Assembly: GCF_016907975.1 (NCBI RefSeq)
Contig: NZ_JAFBCY010000002.1
Span: 62,001 to 126,000 of the forward strand
Direction of reading: 5' to 3'
Length of the DNA stretch: 64,000 nucleotides
Source: Methylopila capsulata
GTDB lineage: Bacteria > Pseudomonadota > Alphaproteobacteria > Rhizobiales > Methylopilaceae
Below are positions 1-8,593 of the stretch, piece after piece. Every line of letters starts with the position of its first letter. Within the stretch, counting starts at the first letter, position 1. The notes under the pieces are model-generated. The model had not been told where the DNA came from. It worked only from the letters and a program-made list of their open reading frames with translations, and searched no databases. A program made the position numbers and the translations under genes.

Positions 1-52
1 CCTGGAGGCGCGCCCGCTCATCGGCTGCGCGGCGCGGGGGACGACGGCATGA
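1..52 (+). CDS. 3' end of an upstream gene (partial)
   Basis: An open frame beginning at base 2 runs 16 codons (ending ...RGTTA) to a TGA at 50-52. Its stop overlaps the start of the glycosyltransferase gene in an ATGA junction, the usual sign of translational coupling. Its position suggests it is the preceding member of the Nit1C cluster, but too little is visible to name it. Confidence 0.5.
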   Translation, partial: LEARPLIGCAARGTTA

Positions 53-1206
53 CCGAACCGCTCCGCGTCGCCCTGCTCTGTCATTCGGTCAACCCGCGCG
101 GCGGCGTCGTCCACGCCATGGAGCTCGCGACCGCCCTGCACGACCTCGGCCACGCGCCCGTGGTTCATGCGCCGGATCCCGCGGCCCGCGGGTTCTTCCG
201 CCCGACCGTGTTCGAGACCGTCTGCGTCGAGGCCGCGCCTGTCGACGGCGACACGCACGACATGGTGACGACGCGGGTCGCGGACTATCGCCGGCATTTC
301 GCGAAGCCGGAGAACCGCCGCTTCGACGTGTTCCACGCCCAGGACGGCATCTCCGGCAACGCGCTCGCGACGCTCAAGGACGACGGGCTCGTCCGCGCCT
401 TCGTACGGACGGTGCATCATCTCGACGCCTTCGCGGACGCCCGCGTCGCCGCGCTGCAGACGCGCTCCGTGACGACCTCCGACGCCCAGATCGTCGTCAG
501 CGACCTCTGGCGCACCGTGCTCCGCGCCCGCTACGGGCTGGAGGCGACGCTCGCCGGCAACGGCGTCGACGCCCGGCGGTTCCGCCCCGATCCGGACGGC
601 CGCGAGGCGACGCTGCGCGTCCGCCTCGGGCTCGGCTCCGGTCCGGTCATTCTCTCGGTCGGCGGCGTCGAGGAGCGCAAAAACGCGCGGCGGCTGCTGG
701 AGGCCTTCGGGCAGGTCCGCCGGTTCCACGAGCGGGCCCAGCTGGTGATCGCCGGCGGCGCCTCGGTGCTCGACCACGGCGATTACCGCGCGGCCTTCGA
801 GCGCGACGTCGCCGCGAGCGGACTTCCGCCGAGCGCGCTGATCCGCACCGGCCCGCTGCCCGACGCCGACATGCCGGCGCTCTACCGCATCGCCGACGTG
901 CTCGCCTTCCCCTCCGTGCGGGAAGGCTTCGGCCTCGTGGCGCTCGAGGCGATGGCGAGCGGAACGCCGGTCGCCGCCTCCCGCATTGCGCCCTTCACCG
1001 AGTACCTCGGCGACGGGGACGTCGCCTGGTGCGACCCGCTGAACCCGGGATCGATCGCGAACGCGCTGATGCTGGCGCTTGCGGAACCCGTTCGCTCGCA
1101 GCTCGCGGAGCGCGGCCAGGCGGTCGCGCTCCGCCGCGACTGGCTCTCCGTCGCCCGCACCCATCTCGACGTCTACAGCCGTTTGACGGAGGCCGCCCAT
1201 GCCTGA
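49..1206 (+). CDS. MSMEG_0565-family glycosyltransferase (GT4 fold)
   Basis: A 385-residue GT-B glycosyltransferase of the GT4 type, the kind that moves a sugar from a nucleotide sugar to an acceptor in the cytoplasm. Seen: an N-terminal segment with a glycine-rich PRGGVVHA loop, a central NGVDARRF motif that starts the C-terminal domain, and the GT4 signature E292-x7-E300 in VREGFGLVALEAMASG. The start is fixed by the ATGA overlap with the upstream frame, and the stop overlaps the next gene by eight bases. The two genes that follow belong to the MSMEG_0570 and MSMEG_0569 families, so this is the glycosyltransferase of the Nit1C (nitrilase/cyanide-assimilation-associated) cluster. Its acceptor is unknown. 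Confidence 0.88.
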   Translation: MTEPLRVALLCHSVNPRGGVVHAMELATALHDLGHAPVVHAPDPAARGFFRPTVFETVCVEAAPVDGDTHDMVTTRVADYRRHFAKPENRRFDVFHAQDGISGNALATLKDDGLVRAFVRTVHHLDAFADARVAALQTRSVTTSDAQIVVSDLWRTVLRARYGLEATLAGNGVDARRFRPDPDGREATLRVRLGLGSGPVILSVGGVEERKNARRLLEAFGQVRRFHERAQLVIAGGASVLDHGDYRAAFERDVAASGLPPSALIRTGPLPDADMPALYRIADVLAFPSVREGFGLVALEAMASGTPVAASRIAPFTEYLGDGDVAWCDPLNPGSIANALMLALAEPVRSQLAERGQAVALRRDWLSVARTHLDVYSRLTEAAHA

Positions 1207-1480
1207 AATGCGCTTCACCATTCGCTGGCCCGACGGCGCGGAAGAGAGCTGCTACTCGCCCTCGCTCGTCATCTCCGAGTACATGACGGCGGGCGAAAGC
1301 TACACCGTCTCCGACTTCGCCGAGCGCTGCCGCACGGCCCTGAACATCGCGAGCGAACGGGTGCGGGCGAAGTACGGCTTCGCCTGCTCCAGCGCGCTCG
1401 ACCAGCTCGGGCGGATCGAGCAGGCCTCCGCGCGCTTCGCGCCGGACGCCCCCGTCACCGTCGTCTCCTTCGAAACCTGA
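1199..1480 (+). CDS. MSMEG_0570-family nitrogen starvation response protein
   Basis: A 93-residue soluble protein without signal peptide or membrane segment, starting MPEMRFTIRWPDG. The length, this beginning and the place between the glycosyltransferase and the flavoprotein match the MSMEG_0570 family of Nit1C clusters. Such clusters are linked to nitrogen starvation and, in pseudomonads, to growth on cyanide. The biochemical role is unknown. It overlaps the preceding gene by eight bases and lies 17 bases before the next, so it is an internal operon gene. Confidence 0.82.
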   Translation: MPEMRFTIRWPDGAEESCYSPSLVISEYMTAGESYTVSDFAERCRTALNIASERVRAKYGFACSSALDQLGRIEQASARFAPDAPVTVVSFET

Positions 1481-1497
1481 TCCTCCGGGAGGACAGC

Positions 1498-2769
1498 ATG
1501 AGCATGTCCGGAACTCCGCATCTCAGCGTCGTCGTCGTCGGAGGCGGCCAGGCGGGCCTCTCCACCAGCTACTGGCTGCAGCAGCGCCAGATCGACCATC
1601 TCGTGTTCGAGAAGCGCTCCGCCGCCCACACCTGGTCGACGCAGCGCTGGGACAGCTTCAGCTTGGTCACGCCGAACTGGCAGTGCGACCTGCCGGGCCA
1701 CCCCTACGACGGCCCCGACCCGGACGGCTTCATGAAGAAGGACGAGATCGTCGCCTATGTCCGCAGCTTCGTGGAGAAGGTGAATCCGCCGATCCGCGAG
1801 GGCGTGTCGGTGACGCGCGTGACGCGGCGGCCGGAGGGCGGCTTCGCGATCGCGACCTCCGAGGGCGACTTCACCGCCGACGAGATCGTCGTGGCGTCAG
1901 GCGGCTACCACACGCCGATCATCCCGCGCATGGCGGAGAAACTGCCGAAGTCGATCGCGCAGATCCACTCCGAGCAGTACCGCAACGCCGACCAGCTTCC
2001 GGCCGGCGAGGTCCTGGTCGTGGGCTCCGGCCAGTCCGGCGCCCAGATCGCCGAAGACCTCCACCTCGCAGGCCGCAAGGTGCATCTCGCCGTCGGCGAG
2101 GCGCCGCGCTGCGCCCGGTTCTACCGCGGCCGCGACGTCGTCACCTGGCTCGCGGACATGGGCTACTACGAGATGACCGTCGACAAGCATCCCTTGCGCG
2201 AGGGCGTGCGCGACAACACCAACCACTACGTCACCGGCCGCGACGGCGGCCGCGACATCGACCTCAGGCGCTTCGCCACCGAGGGGATGGAGCTCTACGG
2301 CGTGCTGGAGGACTACGACGACGGGATCCTGCGCTTCCGGGAGAACCTCGCCGCCAGCCTCGACTTCGCCGACCGCACCTACAACGGCATCAACGCGGCG
2401 ATCGACAAGCACATCGCCGAGACCGGCGTCGAGGCGCCGCCGCCATCCGTCTACCAGCCGGTCTGGACGCCGCCGGCGGAGCGCGGAGCGCTCGGCCTCG
2501 CGGGCTCCGGGATCACGTCGATCGTCTGGTGCATCGGCTTCACGCCGGACTTCCGCTGGCTCGACGCGCCCGTCTTCAACGGCGCGGGCCGGCCGGTCCA
2601 CAGGCGAGGCGAAACCGAGGTGGAGGGCGTGTCCTTCATCGGACTGCCCTGGCTGAACACCTGGGGTTCCGGCCGCTTCGGCGCGGTCGGCCGCGACGCG
2701 GAGTTCGTGGTGTCCAGGATCGCCGATCGGCTCTCGCGCAAACGCGCGCCCCTCAGCGTCGCCGTCTGA
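1498..2769 (+). CDS. MSMEG_0569-family flavin-dependent oxidoreductase
   Basis: A 423-residue FAD/NAD(P)H oxidoreductase related to flavin monooxygenases. The FAD-binding loop is GGGQAG at residues 15-20 and a second Rossmann loop, VVGSGQSGAQIAEDL, near residue 178 fits NAD(P)H. The late SIVWCIGFTPDF strand is typical of this fold. The MSMEG_0569 family marks the end of the Nit1C cluster, where it probably oxidises a nitrogenous intermediate; the substrate is not known. A GGAGG ribosome binding site lies just ahead of the ATG. The stop is two bases before the next gene. Confidence 0.86.
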   Translation: MSMSGTPHLSVVVVGGGQAGLSTSYWLQQRQIDHLVFEKRSAAHTWSTQRWDSFSLVTPNWQCDLPGHPYDGPDPDGFMKKDEIVAYVRSFVEKVNPPIREGVSVTRVTRRPEGGFAIATSEGDFTADEIVVASGGYHTPIIPRMAEKLPKSIAQIHSEQYRNADQLPAGEVLVVGSGQSGAQIAEDLHLAGRKVHLAVGEAPRCARFYRGRDVVTWLADMGYYEMTVDKHPLREGVRDNTNHYVTGRDGGRDIDLRRFATEGMELYGVLEDYDDGILRFRENLAASLDFADRTYNGINAAIDKHIAETGVEAPPPSVYQPVWTPPAERGALGLAGSGITSIVWCIGFTPDFRWLDAPVFNGAGRPVHRRGETEVEGVSFIGLPWLNTWGSGRFGAVGRDAEFVVSRIADRLSRKRAPLSVAV

Positions 2770-2771
2770 CC

Positions 2772-3659
2772 GTGAACGTCGCGGTCGACCGCTCGGCGCT
2801 CGAGGGCGCCACCGTCTTCACGAGCCCGATTCGAACCACGCAGGTGACGCTCGGCATGCCGGAGCTCTGCCTCGGCGGCCTCTCGGAGACGTGGCTGCTG
2901 AAGGCTTGCGGCGACCTGCACTGGCGGCTCATCGCCGAATTCTGCGGCGTCGCCGCCGCGGACTTCCGGGACGCCAACGGCGAGAAGGTCTACGCCGCCT
3001 TCTGCGCGGCGCAGTCCGACGATCTCGCTCTCGACGCCTTCGCCGAGCACGACGACCTTACGATCCGCTCGGAGATCACGCGGACCTCCCGCACCCGCTT
3101 CGCCAGCACCCATAGGCTTCAACGTAAAGGCGCGCCGGCGGGAAAGGTCGCGCTGCTGTCGACCTTCGTGAAGCGGACGGGCGACGACGGCAACCGTTCG
3201 ATCGCCAAGGTCGCCCTGCCCGGACTTCCGGCGTTCGGAGGCTTCGAGCCCGCTCCGGCGATCGCCGGCTTGCCGGCGCTGCTGCGGCCGGGCTGCTGGA
3301 GCGCGCATCGCGGGTTCGACCGGCGCGGCGGCCACGGCGCGCGACGCTTCGAGATCCGGCCTTGCCCGAGCCAGGATTTCAACGGCGCGGAGCTGCTGTA
3401 CTTCTCGGCCTATCAGGGCTTCGCCGATCGTGCGGAGTGGGAGCTGCTCGACCTGCCGGCCCGTGGCGTCGCCGTCCGCGAGCGCGAGATCGTGTTCCAC
3501 GGCAACCTGGAGCCCGGCGAAGGCCTCGTGGTCCATCTGCGCGGGACGATGCCGGTCGCGGGCGAGTTGCGTCACTGGATGTCGCTGGAGGCCGCCGCGG
3601 ATGGGCGGCCCCTCGCCGACATCTTTACGACGAAGCAGCTCACCTGCCGGGGCCGGTGA
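2772..3659 (+). CDS. LnmK/Pnap_2097-like hot-dog-fold protein
   Basis: A 295-residue protein from a GTG start (VNVAVDRSALEG) two bases after the preceding stop, so almost certainly in the same operon. The segment QVTLGMPELCLGGLSETWLL and the late SQDFNGAELLYFSAYQGFADRAEW resemble the LnmK / Pnap_2097 biosynthesis families, which share a double hot-dog fold; LnmK is a bifunctional acyltransferase/decarboxylase in polyketide synthesis. No carrier protein or synthase is nearby, so the role here is open. The family call comes from remembered sequence features and is moderate. The gene ends tail-to-tail with the next one, overlapping by 20 bases. Confidence 0.62.
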   Translation: MNVAVDRSALEGATVFTSPIRTTQVTLGMPELCLGGLSETWLLKACGDLHWRLIAEFCGVAAADFRDANGEKVYAAFCAAQSDDLALDAFAEHDDLTIRSEITRTSRTRFASTHRLQRKGAPAGKVALLSTFVKRTGDDGNRSIAKVALPGLPAFGGFEPAPAIAGLPALLRPGCWSAHRGFDRRGGHGARRFEIRPCPSQDFNGAELLYFSAYQGFADRAEWELLDLPARGVAVREREIVFHGNLEPGEGLVVHLRGTMPVAGELRHWMSLEAAADGRPLADIFTTKQLTCRGR

Positions 3660-3888
3660 TCCCCCCGCCCGGCTGACTTTCCGACGACGGATCGCTGCCC
3701 GGAAAGCTCTCCTTCAACGTCTCGTCGAGCCGGCTCTCCTTGTCGGCTTCGGAGCCTTCGGCGTCGGCCTCGGCGCCTTCGACGTCGCGGCGCGCCTGCT
3801 CCCAGTGCTCCTCCTCGCGCCCGATCGGCTGGCCGGCCTCGATCCAGATCTGGTAGGCGCGTTCCCGAATTTCCTGCGTGCGGTCCAT
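3640..3888 (-). CDS. DUF2934 small protein
   Basis: An 82-residue, highly charged protein starting MDRTQEIRERAYQIW and continuing IEAGQPIGREEEHWEQA, the DUF2934 signature found in many rhizobial genomes. The open frame extends further upstream, but an AGGAG about eight bases before 3888 decides this start. The second half is acidic and low in complexity (EADAEGSEADKES). It follows the antiporter on the same strand after 61 bases. The function of the domain is unknown. Confidence 0.8.
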   Translation of the reverse strand: MDRTQEIRERAYQIWIEAGQPIGREEEHWEQARRDVEGAEADAEGSEADKESRLDETLKESFPGSDPSSESQPGGGITGPGR

Positions 3889-3949
3889 TGCGAATTCTCC
3901 TTTCGAAGGAGACGCCGCGGAGACCGTGAAAGTTCCGCCGGGGACGGCG

Positions 3950-5761
3950 TCAGCTCGCCTCAGGCTGCGGCTCCCCCTGGTCCACGATCTGGCCGGCGCG
4001 GCGGGGGCGAGTGAGCGGCGTCGGGATCGGGGCATTGCCGCGGATCAGGCTGGAGCCGGAGTGGATGTCGCCCGCGACCTGAAGCGCGAACCGCTCCGAG
4101 TCCCGCCGCCGCACGTCGTCGGCGATCTCGGCCGCCTCCTCCTCCGGGACGCCGAGGGCGACCAGCGCCGCCTCGCCGAAAGCCATGGCGGATTCGAAGG
4201 TCTCGCGGATGTGATAGTCGACCCCGGCCCGCACGAGATCCATCGCGTGCCCGCGGTCGAACGCGCGCACGAACAGCTTGGCGAGCGGAAATTCGGACTG
4301 CACCAGCTCGACGATCTTTTCGGCCGCCTCCCGCTTGTCGACGCAGACCAGCACCGCCCGCGCCTGGCCCGCGCCGGAGGCTCGCAGCGTGTCCAGCCGC
4401 GTGCCGTCGCCGTAATAGACCTTGAAGCCGAAGGTCGCCGCCGCCTCGATCATCTCGACGTCGTTCTCGATGATCGAGACCTCGAAGCCGCGGGCGAGCA
4501 GCGACTGGCTCGCCACCTGCGCGAACCGGCCGAAGCCGATCACCAGCACCTCCCCGCTAAGCCCGTCGGCCTGGTCCACGCCGTCGAGCGACGGCGCGCT
4601 GTGGGGCATGAGTCGTTTCAACGCCAGCGCCGTGAGCGGCGTCAGCGCCATCGAGAGGATGACGACCGATGTGAAGATCGCGTTGGTCGACGCGTCCATG
4701 ATCCCAACCGCGGAGGCTGCGGAATAGAGCACGAAGGCGAACTCGCCGCCCTGCGCGAACAGAGCCACGCGGTCGATCGACTCCCGCGAAGACGCGCCCA
4801 GCAGCCGCGCGACGCCGAAGATCGCGGCCGCCTTGACCGCGATGAACAGCGCGGTGAAGGCGAGGATCGTCGGCCAGTGGACGGAGATCGCGGCCAGGTC
4901 GAGCGACATGCCGACCGCGAGGAAGAACAGGCCGAGCAGGATGCCGCGGAACGGCTCGATGTCGGCTTCGAGCTGGTGGCGGAAGGTCGACTCCGACAGC
5001 AGCACCCCGGCGAGGAATGCGCCCATAGCCATCGACAGGCCGCCGAGCTCCATCAGCAGCGCAGCCCCCAGCACCACAAGCAGCGCCGCCGCCGTCATCA
5101 CCTCGCGGGCCTGCGAGCGGGCGAGGATCCGGAACATCGGGTTCAGCAGGTAACGACCAGCGAGCACGAGGCCGGCTACCGCCACGATCGCGATCGCGAT
5201 CTCGCGCCACCGGTCCGCGGCGTTTTCGCCGCTGTCGGCCGGCGCGACGAAAGCCACGATCGCGAGCAGCGGCACGATCGCCAGATCTTCCAGCAGGAGG
5301 ATCGAGACCGCCTTCTGACCCTGCGCGGTGGACGTCTCGCCGCGCTCGTCCAGCATCTGCATGACGACCGCGGTCGAGGACAGCACGAAGCCCATGCCAG
5401 CGACGAAAGCGACGGCGAGGTTGAGTCCCGCCGCGTAGCCGGCCAGCGTCAGCAGCGCGCCGGAGGCGACGACCTGCGCGACGCCGAGGCCGAAGATCTC
5501 GCGCCGCAGCGCCCACAGCCGCGAGGGCTGCATCTCGAGGCCGATGACGAACAGCAGCATGATGACGCCGAACTCGGCGACGTGGAGGATCGCGCCGGGA
5601 TCGGAGAACAGCCCCAGCCCGAACGGCCCGATGACGAGGCCGGCCGCGAAGTAGCCGAGCACCGAGCCCAGTCCCAGCCGTCGGAAGATCGGCACGGCGA
5701 CGACGCCCGCGCCGAGCAGCGCCACGACCTGCACGAGTTCGCTCTGGCCCTCAGCCGCCAT
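3950..5761 (-). CDS. CPA2 monovalent cation:proton antiporter, KefB-type
   Basis: A 603-residue inner-membrane transporter. The first 390 residues are hydrophobic and carry the Na+/H+ exchanger fold, with segments such as FAAGLVIGPFGLGLFSD and FVLSSTAVVMQML. A TrkA-N/RCK nucleotide-binding domain follows (VLVIGFGRFAQ, glycines 409 and 411; YYGDGTRLDTL). These proteins exchange K+ or Na+ for protons and respond to nucleotide or glutathione ligands through the RCK domain. No ancillary KefF/KefG gene is adjacent. Length and domain order are normal for the family. Confidence 0.93.
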   Translation of the reverse strand: MAAEGQSELVQVVALLGAGVVAVPIFRRLGLGSVLGYFAAGLVIGPFGLGLFSDPGAILHVAEFGVIMLLFVIGLEMQPSRLWALRREIFGLGVAQVVASGALLTLAGYAAGLNLAVAFVAGMGFVLSSTAVVMQMLDERGETSTAQGQKAVSILLLEDLAIVPLLAIVAFVAPADSGENAADRWREIAIAIVAVAGLVLAGRYLLNPMFRILARSQAREVMTAAALLVVLGAALLMELGGLSMAMGAFLAGVLLSESTFRHQLEADIEPFRGILLGLFFLAVGMSLDLAAISVHWPTILAFTALFIAVKAAAIFGVARLLGASSRESIDRVALFAQGGEFAFVLYSAASAVGIMDASTNAIFTSVVILSMALTPLTALALKRLMPHSAPSLDGVDQADGLSGEVLVIGFGRFAQVASQSLLARGFEVSIIENDVEMIEAAATFGFKVYYGDGTRLDTLRASGAGQARAVLVCVDKREAAEKIVELVQSEFPLAKLFVRAFDRGHAMDLVRAGVDYHIRETFESAMAFGEAALVALGVPEEEAAEIADDVRRRDSERFALQVAGDIHSGSSLIRGNAPIPTPLTRPRRAGQIVDQGEPQPEAS

Positions 5762-5818
5762 CGTTCAAAAGCCCCGCTTCGCGTGTCCTGAGCGAAGAGG
5801 CTTAACCGGCCCGTCGCC

Positions 5819-5840
5819 GCCGTGCATGCCAATGCACGGC
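5819..5840. other. perfect 9-bp hairpin upstream of the antiporter gene
   Basis: The arms GCCGTGCAT and ATGCACGGC flank a GCCA loop. It sits 58 bases upstream of the antiporter start, between it and a small gene on the same strand. There is no T-tract, so it is either an operator or a leader structure; nothing more can be said. Confidence 0.35.
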
Positions 5841-5906
5841 CTGCGACGTCACGAGGCGCTGAGAACGGGCGATCGCGGATGCAGGCGTGGCCGATCGGCC
5901 ACGGTT

Positions 5907-6092
5907 TTAGCGCGCGGGGGCCGCGAAAATCGCGCGGGCGGCGCGGCTGGCGTCGGCGGCCGAGCGGAACACCTTGCCTTCGAGCGCGAAGGCTTCGGAG
6001 ACCGCCGCGAAAAAGCGGTAGCCGCCGCGATCCTGGCGCACGACGAGACCGGCCTGCCGGCCACGCACTTCGATGACGAACGCTGCGCTCAT
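5907..6092 (-). CDS. small conserved-looking hypothetical protein
   Basis: A 61-residue protein, MSAAFVIEVRGRQAGLVVR..., with alternating strands and a late FRSAADASRAARAIFAA helix. AAGGAG lies five bases before the ATG, which supports translation. It resembles short unnamed proteins seen in other Hyphomicrobiales genomes, with a VIEVxGRxAG start and an RRFFAA-like middle. No function is known. It lies 145 bases upstream of the antiporter on the same strand. Confidence 0.6.
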   Translation of the reverse strand: MSAAFVIEVRGRQAGLVVRQDRGGYRFFAAVSEAFALEGKVFRSAADASRAARAIFAAPAR

Positions 6093-6909
6093 GGCGCGCT
6101 CCTTTTCACGTCTCTCAAGAAAGAACCCCGGCGCCGTCGCGGCGGCCGGACCACATCGACCCTGGCGTCAGGGGCGACATCGTCCCGCGGCCGTGCGGAG
6201 CCGGGGTGTGAGGTGGTCGAGAGAGGACGTCGGGAACGCAGGCATGACGGACCTTCGAGGCTGTCGGAACCACGGGCGTTCGTCACGCCGTGGCGCTTTA
6301 GCGATTGGTGACGCGGCGCAAGCTGCTCATTCAAAAGCCGCGGCGTTCGGTCGGGGCGACCCGAACGCAGGGTCACGATGCGCCCGGCCGGCCGCCGGGT
6401 CAATATAAATATATTCATTGCATAGATTTTATATTATTAAACATCGACCGGCTGGACCGGGCCCGGGCGAGCCGGGCCAGCCGCTCTTTGTTCCGAGCCG
6501 TTCAGGGCCGCCGGGGATCTTGAGGGTGACCGCCGGGTCGACACCGACCGCCTTGGCGGGCGCCAGCTCCTCCGCCGCGCGCCGGCCGCTCGCTCGACCT
6601 CCGCTATGTCGGTCACCATCTCGTGTGTCCGCAGGCGAGCCGGCGGTCGCGACCGGTCCGTCTGCGCGCGCACCGGCTGCTGGCCGAACTCGGGGTTGCG
6701 AGCGCGCAAGATTTCGCCGATCCGCGCGACGGGCGACGCCTCTTCAGCCGTCCTCGATCGCACGAAAGGATGGATGTCGGCGGCCGCGCAGGATATGCGG
6801 GGGCTCCCCGCGGGCTTGCGGGACGGTGCGTCGCATACGACTTGCCGTGATCGATCTTCGAACTCTCCAGAGCTGGCAGCCTCACCGCCGCAGCAGAAAG
6901 CGACGCGCC
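6093..6909. other. 817-base stretch without a convincing gene; AT-rich spot and GC hairpin
   Basis: No frame here has both a ribosome binding site and a plausible protein. Two local features stand out. A sharply AT-rich spot lies at about 6398-6445, with repeated ATAT and TTATATTATTAA. Directly after it, 6450-6482 can form a 10-bp GC-rich stem (GGCTGG/CCAGCC and CCGG/CCGG) followed by a short T-rich stretch. These could be promoter or leader elements of the desaturase gene, or the scar of an old insertion. Confidence 0.4.
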
Positions 6910-7953
6910 ATGGCGCCGGACGACAGCCGAACGGCCTCCCTGGACGCGAACCATCTGCGCGGGAAACTGCGCGCCTACCACGAGCCGAGCACGGCTCGCA
7001 GCGTCTATGAAATCGGCCTGACGGTCGCGTTGTTCGCGGGAACCTGGGCGGCCATGGCGGTCGCGCTGAACCAGGGCCTGGTGTGGCTCTACCTGCTGCT
7101 GATCGCGCCCGCCGCCGGATTCCTCGTGCGGCTGTTCATGATCCAGCACGACTGCGGGCACGGCTCGTTCTTCCCGCGCCGCTCCGCCAACGACTGGGTC
7201 GGCCGCGTGATCGGCGTGTTCACCCTCACCGACTACGACTACTGGCGGCGCAGCCACGCCGTCCACCACGCGACCTCGGGCAACCTGGACCACCGCGGCG
7301 TCGGCGACATCGACACGCTCACGGTCGCCGAATACCGGGCGCGCTCGCCCTGGGGACGGCTGCGGTACCGGCTCTACCGCAACCCGCTGGTGATGTTCGG
7401 CTTCGGCCCTTCGTACGTCTTCATCCTGCAGGGCCGTCTGCCCGTCGGCTTCATGCGCAAGGGACGGACGCTCTGGCTCAGCACCATGGCGACCAACGTC
7501 GTCATCGCGCTGATCGCGGGCCTGATGATCTGGGCCGTCGGGGCCAGCTCGTTCTTCCTCATCCAGCTGCCGGTGGTCGCGCTCGCCGCCTCCGCGGGCG
7601 TGTGGCTGTTCTTCGTGCAGCACCAGTTCGAGGAGACGCACTGGCGCGAGGGCGACGAATGGAACGCCTCGGAAGCCGCGCTCCACGGCAGCTCGCACTA
7701 CGATCTCCCGGCGCCGTTCCAGTGGCTGACGGCGAACATCGGCATCCACCACGTGCATCACGTGTCGAGCCGCATCCCCTACTACCGCCTGCCGGAAGTG
7801 CTCCGCGACTTCCCCGAGCTGCGCGCCGTGGGGCGGCTGACGTTCACCGAGAGCCTGAAATGCGTGCCGCTCGCGCTGTGGGACGAGACCGCCCGCAAGC
7901 TGATCTCGTTCAAGGAGGCGCGCCTGGCGGGGCTTTCCCCCAGCCCGGCCTGA
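6910..7953 (+). CDS. membrane fatty acid desaturase
   Basis: A 347-residue integral membrane di-iron desaturase that puts double bonds into acyl chains of membrane lipids, probably a DesA/omega-6-type enzyme. All three histidine boxes are present: HDCGH from residue 80, HAVHH from residue 116 and HHVHH at 280-284. Hydrophobic pairs lie at about residues 35-80 and 190-235. The longer open frame upstream has no desaturase character, so the ATG at 6910 (MAPDDSRTASLD) is chosen, although its ribosome binding site is weak. It stands alone. An AT-rich region 450 bases upstream may matter for control, as desaturases are often cold-regulated. Confidence 0.88.
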   Translation: MAPDDSRTASLDANHLRGKLRAYHEPSTARSVYEIGLTVALFAGTWAAMAVALNQGLVWLYLLLIAPAAGFLVRLFMIQHDCGHGSFFPRRSANDWVGRVIGVFTLTDYDYWRRSHAVHHATSGNLDHRGVGDIDTLTVAEYRARSPWGRLRYRLYRNPLVMFGFGPSYVFILQGRLPVGFMRKGRTLWLSTMATNVVIALIAGLMIWAVGASSFFLIQLPVVALAASAGVWLFFVQHQFEETHWREGDEWNASEAALHGSSHYDLPAPFQWLTANIGIHHVHHVSSRIPYYRLPEVLRDFPELRAVGRLTFTESLKCVPLALWDETARKLISFKEARLAGLSPSPA

Positions 7954-8028
7954 TTGTTAGAAAACGCGACGGCGGGGTTTCACGCGAAGCCCCCCGGAGT
8001 GGGCCGCACCGGAGCCATGTAGGGGCGC

Positions 8029-8583
8029 ATGCGCGTCGAGCGAACGGACATCGCGGGCCTGCTCATCATCGCCCCGCCCGAGTTCCGGGACGACCGGGGC
8101 GTGCTTTCGGAAACGTGGAGCAAGCGTCGGCTCGCCGAGGCGGGCGTCGAGCTGCCCGAGTTCGTCCAGGACAACCGCTCGCTTTCGACGCGCCGGTGGA
8201 CCCTGCGCGGGATGCACTACCAGGCCCCGCCGCACGCTCAGGGCAAGCTCGTGCGCTGCGGCCGGGGACGGTTCTTCGACGTCGCGGTGGACGTCCGGAC
8301 GAGCAGCGCGACCTACGGGCGGTCGTTCGGCCTTGAGCTCAGCGCGGACAACGGGCTGCAGCTCTACATCCCCGAAGGCTTCCTCCACGGCCTGCTGACG
8401 CTCGAGGACGACACCGAGGCGCTCTACAAATGCACCGCCGACTACGCCCCGGAGACGCAAGGGGCCGTCCGCTGGGACAGCTGCGGCGTGGACTGGCCGG
8501 CGCCGGCTGGGATCGAGCCGATCGCCTCCGCCCGGGATGCCGAGGCGCAGCCTCTCGCCGCCTTCGTCTCGCCGTTCGCATGA
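8029..8583 (+). CDS. rfbC: dTDP-4-dehydrorhamnose 3,5-epimerase
   Basis: A 184-residue cupin-fold epimerase, third step of dTDP-L-rhamnose synthesis, acting on dTDP-4-keto-6-deoxyglucose. The active-site region LRGMHYQ (H63) and the late YIPEGFLHGLLTLEDDTEALYKC are diagnostic. It begins a compact rfbC-B-D-A operon and stops 10 bases before rfbB. The product feeds cell-surface polysaccharide or lipopolysaccharide. Confidence 0.95.
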   Translation: MRVERTDIAGLLIIAPPEFRDDRGVLSETWSKRRLAEAGVELPEFVQDNRSLSTRRWTLRGMHYQAPPHAQGKLVRCGRGRFFDVAVDVRTSSATYGRSFGLELSADNGLQLYIPEGFLHGLLTLEDDTEALYKCTADYAPETQGAVRWDSCGVDWPAPAGIEPIASARDAEAQPLAAFVSPFA

Positions 8584-8593
8584 GGACCAGCCC

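Noticed and set aside
1683..2771. Long upstream extension of the LnmK-like gene
   Set aside because: This part of the frame lies within the flavoprotein gene and reads as an Arg/Pro-rich shadow; the true start is the GTG at 2772.
3878..5791. 637-codon plus-strand frame opposite the antiporter gene
   Set aside because: Its product is a Arg/Asp/Gln/His-rich string without domains, a mirror frame of GC-rich coding DNA. The same holds for other long antisense frames such as 25450-27387, 34681-36591 and 43549-44859.
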